Positions 43,490-55,474 of a DNA stretch of 64,000 nucleotides are shown in pieces; positions within the stretch are counted from its first letter, which is position 1, and the number at the start of each line of letters is the position of its first letter. Under the pieces are notes generated by a model. The model saw only the letters and a program-made list of their open reading frames with translations, did no database searches and was not told the origin of the DNA. Source of the DNA: Trissonchulus latispiculum (lineage: Eukaryota > Nematoda > Enoplea > Enoplida > Ironidae); NCBI GenBank assembly GCA_030248195.1, contig JASAND010030419.1, positions 1 to 64,000 on the forward strand. The letters are read 5' to 3'. Position numbers and translations under genes: made by a program.

Positions 43490-44950
43490 CCCCCATTGTG
43501 ATTTTTTCCCATGCTTTTTCGGTTTCTCCTATTTAACGGTCGTATTGCCATGGAGTGAAACAAAACCCACCCGCTTTTGGGGGAAAAAAACCCACCCGCC
43601 TCCTGGGTCGTGGGCTGGAGATATGAGCTCCATAGGTGTATTTGGGAGGAGGTTTGGGGGGGGGGGTAACCCCCCCCCCCAGCCGTAGGTGTGGCTGGCT
43701 AAAAAAGCGGGGGTGTGGGCTTGAAAATAAATAGGGTGGGGGTTTGGCAAAAAAAAGGGGGAGGGGGGGCGAGGAAAAAAAGATTTGGGCAGAGGGGTAA
43801 GAAAAATTTTCGAGGGGGGGGGGTCGGCGAACAATCGGTTTTTCGATTAAAAACTGAAAATTTTTCTCAATTTTCAGCTATTTTTAGCGATTTTTAAGGT
43901 AGTGAGGCGAATTTTACCATTTTTTTTGCAAATTTACTTAAAATTTTCAAATTTATGGCTAAAAATTTGACAAAATTCAGGTAAGCGGTTGGAAGTTTTT
44001 ACGGGGGGGGTCGGCAGAAAAACGATTTGGGCTGAGGGGTAGAAACCATTTTTTAAGGGGGAAGGGTTTGCGACCCCTCCATTTGGGGCGGGAGCCCCCC
44101 CCCCCTAACACATCTATGCCCCCAACCATTTTTACAAACCACCCCCAAAAATTTTTGGTGGCCCCCCGCCCCCCCCCTCGGGGGGGGGGGGGTAGTCGTG
44201 CCGAAGGCACAGAAAATTGGCCAAAAATCGTGTGTCTTTATGGTAAATTTTGCAAAATTTTTCAAAAATGTCCAAATTTTTGGCTTAAACTGGACATTAT
44301 TGAGTGAAGTACACATTTTCAACAGTTTTATGGACTTTTTGAAAAAATATTGACCTTATTTTAGACCAAGAAAAATGTTGGCAATTAAGTTTTCCAGTTT
44401 AAAACACCTATCTAATGAAAATATTAGTTTATAGTTGAATGTTTTTTTGGCATTAGCAATGGCTGAAACTAAGATTTTTTACATAAAAATAGAATAAATT
44501 TTTTGGGGGAGGTTTGGGGGGGGGGTCGTGGGGAAGGACCGGGATTGTGAGGGGGGGGGGTCTAAAAAGGGGGTTGCCCGCAAAATTCGGGGAGAGAGCC
44601 CCCCCACAACCCAAATCCCCGTTACACCTATGATGATCTCCAAAAGATAGCAGCAGGAAGCGCGACTCTTTCTAAGCTATGTATACAAAGATCAAGCAAT
44701 TTGGTTCACTCCTGCATATTATATGACATTTTAAAAATGACAACTACTCTTTGTTTCAGTCATCCAAAATTTTACCAAAAGTTAGGACTGGTGTAACTCT
44801 TGACTGGGTTGGGCTAGAAAAGTTTTGGAAATATGTGCAATGATGGCAACTCTTCCTTTTTGCACACAGCCTAAATTTGACCGATCCGTTGTACCGTTAT
44901 TCTTGCACATTAACAAACGTGGCGGGGAAGAAACCCGCTTTAGGGTGGAA
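43490..44950. repeat. Dispersed direct repeat, copy split by an insertion
   Basis: Left part 43490-43630 and right part 44641-44950 together match 41440-41880. The break falls at GAGCTC/CAAAA, where the copy at 41.56 kb is continuous. Confidence 0.75.
43631..44632. mobile_element. hAT-like element with CATAGGTGTA ends
   Basis: Ends CATAGGTGTA and TACACCTATG, flanked by ATGAGCTC (43623-43630) and ATGATCTC (44633-44640), an 8-bp duplication with one mismatch. The empty site is visible at about 41554-41562. 1002 bp, full of G and C homopolymers; the middle contains further CCGTAGGTGTGGCTGGC ends, suggesting nested relatives. ORFs here are Gly/Pro artefacts of the homopolymers. Confidence 0.75.
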
Positions 44951-44969
44951 ATTTTTTTGGGGGAGAGGT

Positions 44970-45545
44970 TTGGGATGGGTCTTGGGGGGGGGGGGGTGAG
45001 GGAAGGTCTAAAAAGGGGGCCCGCCCCCAAATTTTGGGGAGAGAGAGACCCCCCAAACCTAAATCCGCGTTACACCAGTTACCACCATATTTGTGGCTGG
45101 CGAAGAAAAAGGATGGGGGGGTTTGCAAAAAAATAGTGTCGGGAATTCCAAAAAAAACGGGGAGGGGGGTTTTTGGTTTTACGAGAAAACAATGGAGACA
45201 TTTAAAGATTTAAATCTATTTTCATTGATTTTCTATGTAATTGTGTCAATTTTAGCGATTTTTGGTTTATTTTTTGAAAAATTAAGAACTTTTTGGCTGA
45301 AAAATATGAAAAAAATTTAGGTAGACGAGTGAAAATTTTCAGGGGGGGGGGGGGCGGCCCAAGGCCGATTTTGGTGGAAGGGGTGGGTAAAAGTTTTAGG
45401 GGGGAGGATTAAAGAGCCCTTCAATTGGGGGGACAGGGTCCTTCCACCCCCCGCGCCCCCCCCCCCCATACACCTATGTCCCCCACCCTACTTTTTTGTC
45501 AAACCCCCACCCCACCCTTATCGCCAGCCACACCTATGGGGAGCG
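44970..45545. repeat. Poly-G-rich element debris
   Basis: G runs of 9-14 bases at 44984-44997, 45333-45352, C runs at 45447-45470, and CACACCTATG-type ends at 45468-45475 and 45530-45538. Related to the element at 43631-44632 but boundaries are unclear. Confidence 0.5.
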
Positions 45546-45559
45546 ATACGATGAAACTA

Positions 45560-47150
45560 GGGGGGGGGTCTGGCCAAAACCGTTTGAGGAAAAGGGTTTT
45601 TTAACTATTCGTTGTTCTATTTTAACATTTTCATCTTTCATAAAACCAGATAAAAATTCATTAAAACATTTAACTAGTCTGTGTCATCTTAACTGGGCAT
45701 CAAATTTTGATCATTCATTGCATGTCAGGTGTAACTCGTAAAGGAGATCGAAAAAAAATCCATAATTTCATATCATTTTGGCTTTATTAACACACGAAGT
45801 TAGCGTGAATATTGTGCATTTTTTATGGATAAAATTTTCACTTTTGTCGCTTTCAACAGAGCGCATTTTTTTATACCTGTAGGATTACGTCTAAATCTGG
45901 CTGTCAATAACCTCAGTTTTTTAACAATCTAATTTTAACAAAATTTTCGGGTAACCAGGTCCTGCTTCGGGTACCCGATAACCATTTTTTTACCTATAGA
46001 TTATGCATGTCGCTCAGTACACTTCTGGAATTCAGCACCAATTAATATTATCGAAAATAGATGTCCAACTAAAGTGATCAAAAGGGCGACATTTTCATGG
46101 ATTTCTGTAAGCATACATTATGAACGCAGTTATTGGATGATAAAGTTAGTAGCGCGGTTGTTGACACTTGCTATTCGTACCGTACCGACATACATTTCAG
46201 TAAAGTATCTGAAATGCTGTTCATTCAAATTTTCATCAATCCAAAGTTCACATTTAATTATCGTTTTCGACAAAATGTTGTTCTGATATATAATTTACTT
46301 TTTGCTAGTTTAATTAGAACCTGAGTCACTTTGCTAGTTCGGTTTGCCTTTGTCGTCCTGTGTAATACAGTGTCTTAGTTACGAGGCTACATAGCTAATG
46401 TCAAAGTTTGTATCTTAATACGAACAGAAATTAGGTGGGATTCGTTAAATTAATGGCAATGGTAAGTATAAGCACTCTTAGAAGCTTACGAATTATAATC
46501 CAAATACTTTATAGGATTTGTTAACATTTAAAGGTTTTACGAAGCGGATAGGGCTACAGGGGCACAAACTATTAAAATATTTTATCTGAGCGCGGTTCTA
46601 AAATAAAAATTAAAAATCAATGTTGACCGTATCAGCATCAGCTGCGGATACCGTGACAATTAATTGAAAGTCACTATAATCCATTTCAAGTCTTTAAAAC
46701 TTCTTTCAAATATACCAGGAATGAAAATCTATCAAATGTAAGCTCAATGTGGGTAAAGACACAGGAAAGAAATTAAAATTCAAAATGGCTAAATTTCAAA
46801 AATGGGTTGAAGACTTCTCGGTTTACCGAAAGTGATCGGTTACCACAATTATCCGACGTAGTGCTTCGTTTAGAACCGGATACCCGTTCCCACATTTTTG
46901 TTAGCCATGTCCATGCCTACCATTTACGACTATTTTGGATTCCATAGAACGCTGGCCAGAAAAGGTAATAACAAGCAATTATAACACATCTTACAGATTT
47001 CATCCGTTATCCAGCTGTTATCATACGCAGAATGTGTTTACAAAACGAAAAACTTATGATAAGACCTAACATTAATCGCCGTACTGCCGTTTCTCAAACT
47101 ATGCATTCTCATTAGTAAATGTTCCACGTCTAATTTTTATGATTTCTTGT
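45560..47150. other. Unique-looking AT-rich DNA without a supported gene
   Basis: Small ORFs only (for example 46074-46286), no coherent splice sites, no long repeats noticed. Confidence 0.4.
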
Positions 47151-50100
47151 TCCACGTCTATGCAGAGGTTTTCGAGGACGGAGAACACGAATCTGAAATC
47201 CGTTTAATGATTCATCGTATCGTCAGCTCCCTATTCGCTTACATCGTAGGCTTAGAACTTTAGCTTATATTTAGCTAACGAAAAGCTGAATCCAAAAACT
47301 GATTTCAGATACGTGTTCTCCCACCTCGTAAACCCCCGAATATAACTTTTCAGCTACATCTTACAAAAGAAATTTTTCGTATCCCCACCCCCTTACCAGT
47401 CGATTGAAATATAATTTCTCGATCTCGAAAAATTTTTTGATATTTTAACTCACGGTGGTCGAAAACATACCCATGCCAAGTTTCAGCTCATTTGATAAAG
47501 TTTGGCGGAATCTGTGCCTGGCGTTGGTTATCCTGAAAAGATCCGGTTAATCTTGTCAGTCAAAAGGTTACAATTCGTGTCTCCAATAAGTTAGCGTGGC
47601 CGCCTCTGATTAAAAGAGGAACCAAAAGGACTGGCCGTTAGCCTGCCAGGGATTCGCTTTCTGTGCTTCTAATTCCGTCAAGTGGCACACCCATCAGTCA
47701 CATTTTTTTTTCGTCACTTATATACAAATACATAAGTGCTTTTGACAGACTGTTGACAGACAAGCGAACACATAGTCCTGGACAACCAGACCAGCCCTCG
47801 ACTACGATGAAGAGCTGTCTAACGTATATAACAGCAGTGTGGAGGCGCAACACTAACAAAGAAGGTTTCATCAACGTCTCCACGTTAGGTCCAACTAGTC
47901 AGCTAACGCGTCGTCCAGTGTTGGCTGAAATAATATATTAAGTACGGCGAGGTATTGTTTGCAGCCCATAATCGCCGTACTGTCGTTTCTCTAACTATTG
48001 ACTCTGATTAGTAAATGTTCCACGTCTAATATCTACGATTTTATTTTCCACGTCTAGTATGTATGACCCTGGAGAAGGAATATTAAAATTTAGTATTAAA
48101 GTTAAAGGCTTTCAAAAGTGTATATATATACTAGGATTCCCTAGGGATTGGGAATGCCGCGTGTTAAATTTTGCAGGTAGCTGGAAAACATGTTCACGTT
48201 TATTAGTGTTGTTAATTTACATATACAAAAGTTAATATATTTTCCACCTGTTTTTTAACAGTATAAAAAAGTGTTAAAAGGTGTAATAAAGTGTTAAAAA
48301 GTTAAATAAATGTGTAAAAATAAACGACTATGTCAGATTCATTTCCTCTGTACCGCACTAATGATTGGGGCGTAGTTCAACTGTGTCAAGGATAAGTTTA
48401 AGCACCCATTGCATGCCAAAGCCACAAAGGCATTTCTTTATTTTGATAATGGATAAAGAATTTTGTAAATCTTTTATTTTTGCATTTATAAAGTGACGAG
48501 AGATTTTAAGCAAAACAAAAATATATAAAGAGCCATTTACTTATTTGCTTTATTATTACCTTTAATATTTCCACATACTTTTTCTTATTAGTGAGATCGT
48601 AAAATCAAAAGTAGTTTCGAATAATTTAATTTCAGAATTTAAAAAATTACTATTAAAAGTTGTAATATTTTTAAATCAAGAGAATGTTAGGTTCATAAAA
48701 TTCTATTAGAGCATTGTCAGTTGTTTCAAGTTTCAGAAATTATTTTTGCATAAGATTTTTAAAGTTTAAAAAAGGGGAAACAAGGGGAACCGAAACATTA
48801 TTTGTCTGCGCATTTCGAGAAAAGTCGTATTCATAGGTTTTCGAGGACGGAGAACAGGAATCTGAAATCCGTTTAATGATTCATCGTTTCGTCAGCTCAT
48901 TATTCGCTTACATCGTAGGCTTATAACTTTAGCTTATATTTAGCTAACGAGAAGCTGAATCCAAAAACTGATTTCAGATACGTGTTCTCCGACCTCGTAA
49001 ACCCCTGAATATAACTTTTCAGCTACATCTTATACAAGAAATTTTTCGTATCGCCCCCCCACCTTAACAAGTCGTTTGAAATATAATTTCTTGATCTCGA
49101 AAAATTTTTTGATATTTGAACTCAGGGTGGTCGAAAACATACCCATGTCAAGTTTCAGCTCATTTGATATAGTTTTGCGGAATCTGTGCCTGGCGTTGGT
49201 TATCCTGAAAAGATCCGGTTAATCTTGTCAGTCAAAAGGTTACAATTCCTGTCTCCAGTAAGTTAGCGTGGCCGCCTCTGATTGAAAGAGGAACCAAAAG
49301 GACTGGCCGTTAGCCTGCCAGGGGTTCGCTTTCTGTGCTTCTATTTCCGTCAAGTGGCACACCCATCAGTCTCATTTTTTTTGTCGTCACTTATATACAA
49401 ATACATAAGTGCTTTTGACAGACTGTTGACAGACAAGCGAACACATAGTCCTGGACAACCAGACCAGCCCTCGACTACGATGAAGAGCTGTCTAACGTAT
49501 ATAACAGCAGTGTGGAGGCGCAACACTAACAAAGAAGGTTTCATCAACGTCTCCACGTTAGGTCCAACTAGTCAGCTAACGCGTCGTCCAGTGTTGGCTG
49601 AAATAATATATTAAGTACGGCGAGGTATTGATTGCAGCCCATAATCGCCGTACTGTCGTTTCTCTAACTATTCACGCTGATTAGCAAATGTTCAACGTCT
49701 AATGTCTACGATTTTATTTTCCACGTCTAGTATGTATGACCCTGGAGAAGGAATATTAAAATTTAGTATTAAAGTTAAAGGCTTTCAAAAGTGTATATAT
49801 ATACTAGGATTATCTAGGGATTGTGAATGCCGCGTGTTAAATTTTGCAGGTAGCTGGAAAACATGTTCACGTTTATTAGGGTTGTTAATTGTACATGTAC
49901 TAAAGTTAATATATTTTTCCACCTGTTTTTTAACAGTATAAAAAAGTGTTACGAGGTGAAATTAAGTGTTAAAAAGTTAAATAAATGTGTAAAAATAAAT
50001 GACTAAGTCAGATTCATTTACTCTGTACCGCGCTAATGATTGGGGCGTAGTTCAACTGCTTTACTGTACTTATGCCTATTTAACTTCTGCCTACTGTTTG

Positions 50101-50480
50101 AAGTTACCGCTTTGCGATAACAAAACTCCAAACTGTCCTTCTGCCTACAAATCAAAACTACAAATTTAACCTGTGCCTACAATTCGACCTTTACTAATCA
50201 GAACTGTCCTTCTGCCTACAAATGCCTACCGTAATCCTTAGACCTTCTACAAGCAAAAGAATAAAGATTTCTGTCAAAGTAACAAGAAAATTTAAGTATT
50301 AAAACTCAAGGAATCACGGTGACATACGGCCTTTTAAGAAAGAGTAGGGTAGAGAAGAGTTGAGTAGAGTAGAGTTGAGTTGAGTTAAAATTAACTCTTT
50401 TCATGAAACCTTAGAATTAGTTTTAACTCTGCGTGTTTTAAATGAGAAAGAAGAAAAAGTCAAGTAGCACCGAAGGTCTG

Positions 50481-50485
50481 AAAAA
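50481..50485 (-). terminator. RNA polymerase III terminator
   Basis: Run of five T on the minus strand, five bases after the last base of the tRNA, the usual distance for a pol III stop. Confidence 0.65.
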
Positions 50486-50490
50486 TTCGG

Positions 50491-50562
50491 ACCTCCGGTG
50501 GGACTCGAACCCACGACTTTTTGCGAACTAGGCAAACACTCTGCCGACTGAGCTACGGAGGC
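50491..50562 (-). tRNA. tRNA-like gene, anticodon AGT (Thr)
   Basis: Folds into a full cloverleaf of 72 bases: acceptor GCCTCCG with CGGAGGT, D stem GCTC/GAGT, anticodon stem TTTGC/GCAAA with loop CTAGTTC (anticodon AGT), and T stem GTGGG/CCCAC with loop TTCGAGT. The internal promoters are intact: TAGCTCAGTCGG (A box) and GGTTCGAGTCC (B box). No intron; CCA not encoded. T at position 37 instead of a purine is odd and makes decoding by a normal Thr tRNA doubtful. It sits inside a transposon, so it may be a captured or pseudo-tRNA. Confidence 0.75.
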
Positions 50563-53500
50563 ACAGTCTCATCAAGCTTTGTCGGAATTCTAATACCAAT
50601 GTACATGACTTTCACAACGTGAACCCACGACCCTGTTTAACCCTGCTGGGTTAAAAAGAGTTAAAAATGTCACAGTTAAAATTAAAAACCAATTGAAAAA
50701 CAAAAATTAGTTTAGTTGTTTTCATTAAGAAGAGAAAATGTTCAGTAACATTTTGATATAAAGATGACATATTAACTTCAAATAATGGATGAGTAATAAT
50801 GGTTCAAATTTCAAAGTATCCGACTATGTTTTTGAAAATTTGTCCACTTGTGTTCGTTTGTTTATTTGTTTGGTTGTTTGTTTTCTGTTTATTTCTCTAT
50901 TTATTTCTCTACAATTTCCGTTTATTCTGGCTGTGTGCGTTGTAATAGCAGCAGTTAATGAGTATGTAATGAGTATTGAGTTATGTAAGCAGTGTAGCAG
51001 TAGTTATGGCTTGTTGATTAAATTTTTGACAATTTCACATAATTTTATCTCTAACAGACAGGATTACGGTATTTGTAGGCAGAAGGACAGTTTTCACTTT
51101 TTCCAGACTAATATGTAGGCATAAGTACAGTCTTGACTTTTGGAGGATTAGTGTAGGCATAAGTACAGTCTTGAGTTTTGTCACAGTGTAGGCAGAAGTT
51201 AAATAGGCATAAGTACAGGACACGGTTCAACTATCTCTTGGATAAGTTTAAGCACCCATTGCTTGACAAAGCCACAAAGGCATTTCTTTATTTTTATAAT
51301 TGATAAAGAATTAGGTAAATTGCTCACAATTATCCAGATACTATTCATGTTTTTTTTGCATTTCTAAAGTCACGAGAGATTTTAAACAAAAGAAAAATAT
51401 ATAAAGAGCCATTTACTTATTTGCATTATTATTACCTTTGCAATTTCCACATACTTTTTCTTATTAGTGAGATCGTAAATTCAAAAGTAGTTTCGAATAA
51501 TTTACTTTCAGAATTTAAAAAATTACTATTAAAACTTGCAAAATTTTTAAATAAAGAGAATGTTAGGTTCATAAAATTCTATTAGAGCATTGTCAGGTGT
51601 TGCAAGTTTCAGAAATTATTTTTGCATAAGATTTTTAAAGATTAAAAAGGGGGAAACAGGGGGAACCGAAACATTATTTGTCTGCGCATTTCCAGAAAAG
51701 TCGTATTCAGAGGTTTTCGAGGACGGAGAACACGAATCTGAAATCCGTTTAATGATTCATCGTTTCGTCAGCTCCCTATTCGCTTACATCGTAGACTTAG
51801 AACTTTAGCTTATATTTAGCTAACGAAAAGCTGAATCCAAAAACTGATTTCAGATACGTGTTCTCCGATCTCGTAAACCCCTGAATATAACTTTTCAGCA
51901 ACATCTTATACAAGAAATTTTTCGTTTTCCCCCCCCCCTTACCAGTCGATTGAAATATAATTTCTTGATCTCGAAAAATTTTTTGATATTTGAACTCAGG
52001 GTGGTCGAAAACATACCCATGCGAAGTTTCAGCTCATTTGATAAAGTTTTGCGGAATCTGTGCCTGGCGTTGGTTATCCTGAAAAGATCCGGTTAATCTT
52101 GTCAGTCAAAAGGTTTCTATTCCTGTCTCCAATTAGCTAGCGTGGCCGCCTCTGATTAATAGAGGAACCAAAAGGACTGGCTGTTAGCCTGCCAGGGGTT
52201 CGCAGTAGCTATTACTATCTGCAGTGTAACCTAGTAACAAAAAGTTTATTTCCAATCTATAGGTGTCCTCTGTCACTGTTAACACAAAGAAACAGAATTA
52301 CAAAGGTCACAACATGAAAACACGACTCGCGAAGTTTCACGACATTACAGCAATGCTCACGGTGGTCGAAAACATACCCATGCCAAGTTTCAGCCCATTT
52401 GATAAAGTTTTGCGGAATCTGTGCCTGGCGTTGGTTATCCTGAAAAGATCCGGTTAATCTTGTCAGTCAAAAGGTTACAATTCGTGTCTCCAATAAGTTA
52501 GCGTGGCCGCCTCTGATTAATAGAGGAACCAAAAGGACTGGCCGTTAGCCTGCCAGGGATTCGCTTTCTGTGCTTCTAATTCCGTCAAGTGGCACACCCA
52601 TCAGTCACATTTTTTTTTCGTCACTTATATACAAATACATAAGTGCTTTTGACAGACTGTTGACAGACAAGCGAACACATAGTCCTGGACAACCAGACCA
52701 GCCCTCGACTACGATGAAGAGCTGTCTAACGTATATAACAGCAGTGTGGAGGCGCAACACTAACAAAGAAGGTTTCATCAACGTCTCCACGTTAGGTCCA
52801 ACTAGTCAGCTAACGCGTCGTCCAGTGTTGGCTGAAATAATATATTAAGTACGGCGAGGTATTGTTTGCAGCCCATAATCGCCATACTGTCGTTTCTCTA
52901 ACTGTTCACTCTGATTAGTAAATGTTCCACGTCTAATATCAACGATTTTATTTTCCACGTCAAGTATGTATGACCCTGGAGAAGGAATATTAAAATTTAG
53001 TATTAAAGTTAAAGGCTTTCAAAAGTGTATATATTTACTAGGATTCCCTAGGGATTGGGAATGCCGCGTGTTAAATTTTGCAGGTAGCTGGAAAACATGT
53101 TCACGTTTATTAGTGTTGTTAATTTACATATACAAAAGTTAATATATTTTTCCACCTGTTTTTTAACAGTATAAAAAAGGTGTAATAAGGTGTAATAAAG
53201 TGTTAAAAAGTTAAATAAATGTGTAAAAATAAATGACTATGTCAGATTCATTTCCTCTGTACCGCACTAATGATTGGGGCGTAGTTCAACAACGTCAAGG
53301 ATAAGTTTAAGCACCCATTGCATGACAAAGCCACAAAGGCATTTATTTATTTTGTTAATGGATAAAGAATTTTGTAAATTGCTCACAATTATCCAGATAC
53401 TATTCATGTTTTTTTGCATTTATAAACTGACGAGAGATTTTAAGCAAAAGAAAAATATATAAAGAGCCATTTACTTATTTGCATTATTATTACCTTTGCA

Positions 53501-54458
53501 ATTTCCACATACTGTTTCTTATTAGTGAGATCGTAAAATCAAAAGTTGTTTCGAATAATTTAATTTCAGAATTTAAAAAATTACTATTAAAAGTTACAAT
53601 ATTTTTAAATCAAGAGAATGTTAGGTTCATAAAATTCTATTAGAGCATTGTCAGGTGTTTCAAGTTTCAGAAATTATTTTTGCATAAGATTTTTAAAGTT
53701 TAAAAAGGGGGAAACAAGGGGAACCGAAACATTATTTGCCTGCGCATTTCGAGAAAAGTCGTATTCAGAGGTTTTCGAGGACGGAGAACACGAATCTGAA
53801 ATCCGTTTAATGATTCATCGTTTCGTCAGCTCATTATTCGCTTACATCGTAGGCTTAGAACTTTAGCTTATATTTAGCTAACGAAAAGCTGAATCCAAAA
53901 ACTGATTTCAGATACGTGTTCTCCGACCTCGTAAACCCCTGAATATAACTTTTCAGCTACATCTTATACAAGAAATTTTTCGTACCCCCCCCCTTTACAA
54001 GTAGATTGAAATATAATTTCTTGATCTCAAAAAATTTTTTGATATTTGAACTCAGGGTGGTCGAAAACATACCCATGTCAAGTTTCAGCCCATTTGATAT
54101 AGTTTTGCGGAATCTGTGCCTGGCGTTGGTTATCCTGAAAAGATCCGGTTAATCTTGTCAGTCAAAAGATTACAATTCCTGTCTCCAGTAAGTTAGCGTG
54201 GCCGCCTCTGATTGAAAGAGGAACCAAAAGGACTGGCCGTTAGTCTGCCAGGGGTTCGCTTTCTGTGCTTCTATTTCCGTCAAGTGGCACACCCATCAGT
54301 CACATTTTTTTGTCGTCACTTATATACAAATACATAAGTGCTTTTGACAGACTGGTGACAGACAAGCGAACACATAGTCCTGGACAACCAGACCAGCCCT
54401 CGACTACGATGAAGAGCTGTCTAACGTATATAACAGCAGTGTGGAGGCGCAACACTAA

Positions 54459-55474
54459 AGGCCAGTTTACACCACCAAACTTTCGCCAAACCAAACCTTG
54501 ACCAAACTCAAGTTTGGCAAAAGTTTGGTGGAAGTTTGATGGTGTAAACGTACACCAAACGTCCACCAAACTTCCACCAAACTACCACCAAACTGCCAAA
54601 CTAAGTTTGGTCCCATAGCAAATTTCACCAAACGTTTGGTGAAACTGACCAATAAAGGCCAGTTTACACCACCAAACTTTCGCCAAACCAAACCTTGACC
54701 AAACTCAAGTTTGGCAAAAGTTTGGTGGAAGTTTGATGGTGTAAACGTACACCAAACGTCCACCAAACTTCCACCAAACTACCACCAAACTGCCAAACTA
54801 AGTTTGGTCCCATAGCAAATTTCACCAAACGTTTGGTGAAACTGACCAAAGAATCCACCAAAAAGTCACATGCCTGTGTCTGTGCTATGTATATACACTT
54901 GCATAGATATTCTTAATGCATTTGTTTCCGCCCTTCGTCACCTTTTTGTTTTTGTACTATTTTTTTGTGTTGTTTCCGAGGGATTTAAAAAGACGGTTTC
55001 CAGTCTTCAGAATTAAAGTATGTAATGCATTGGAAAGCAGTATTGGAAATATTAAATGGAAAGTTGAATAAGAACTATTAAAAATTAGAAAAGGAAGTAT
55101 TGTACTAAAATTTTGCTAGGACCAAGTTTATATTTTGCCACTTGACTGTCACTTTTACCAGTCCATAGAACCAATGTTAATTAAACCTTTTAATGTTCCA
55201 ATCGTTTACAATTTGCTTTAAAATTACCAGAAAAACATCTGTGAATGGGGAAGCCTCTAAACTCAGGCCACCTATGAAAGAACCATTTTAATATCGACAA
55301 TCTGGAAGAAACTGTTCAAATAAGTTTCAGTTGGCGCTCATATTCTCTTTAATTTCATTGGTTCCCTCCTAAAGTTTGGTGAAAGTTTGGAGGAAGTTTG
55401 GTCAAACGAAGTTTGGTAGTGTAAACACAAAGTTTGCCAAACTTTTTGCACCAAACTTAAGTTTGGCCAAGGTT
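54459..55474. mobile_element. AGTTTGG-rich insertion with TAA duplication
   Basis: Interrupts one array unit: intact units read CACTAACAAAG, here CACTAA, then 1016 bp, then TAACAAAG. The first 194 bases (AGGCCAGTTTACACC to GGTGAAACTGACCAA) form a MITE-like inverted repeat that is then repeated after another TAA at 54653-54655. The right end (55370-55474) again carries CCAAACTTAAGTTTGG. TAA duplication suggests PIF/Harbinger mobilisation. Confidence 0.75.

Larger units (their letters stand above)
50058..51224. mobile_element. Non-autonomous transposon with an 8-bp duplication, carrying a tRNA gene
   Basis: Inserted in one unit of the tandem array. GTTCAACT occurs at 50050-50057 and 51225-51232, while intact units have it once. 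Just inside the ends, TGTACTTATGCCTATTTAAC (continuing to CTGCCTAC) is exactly complemented at the right end, giving a perfect inverted repeat of about 30 bp. Subterminal regions repeat TGTCCTTCTGCCTAC. A second, GAGTTAAA-rich element end like 14446-16408 and a tRNA gene lie inside. 1167 bp, no transposase. Confidence 0.85.

Noticed and set aside
43374..45136. Several ORFs of 77-104 codons rich in Gly or Pro
   Set aside because: Their length comes from G and C homopolymers within transposon debris; frames on both strands are open for the same reason.
54467..54861. 99- and 65-codon minus ORFs with repeated LVWRKFGG-type words
   Set aside because: Translation of the AGTTTGG-rich MITE and its tandem copy.
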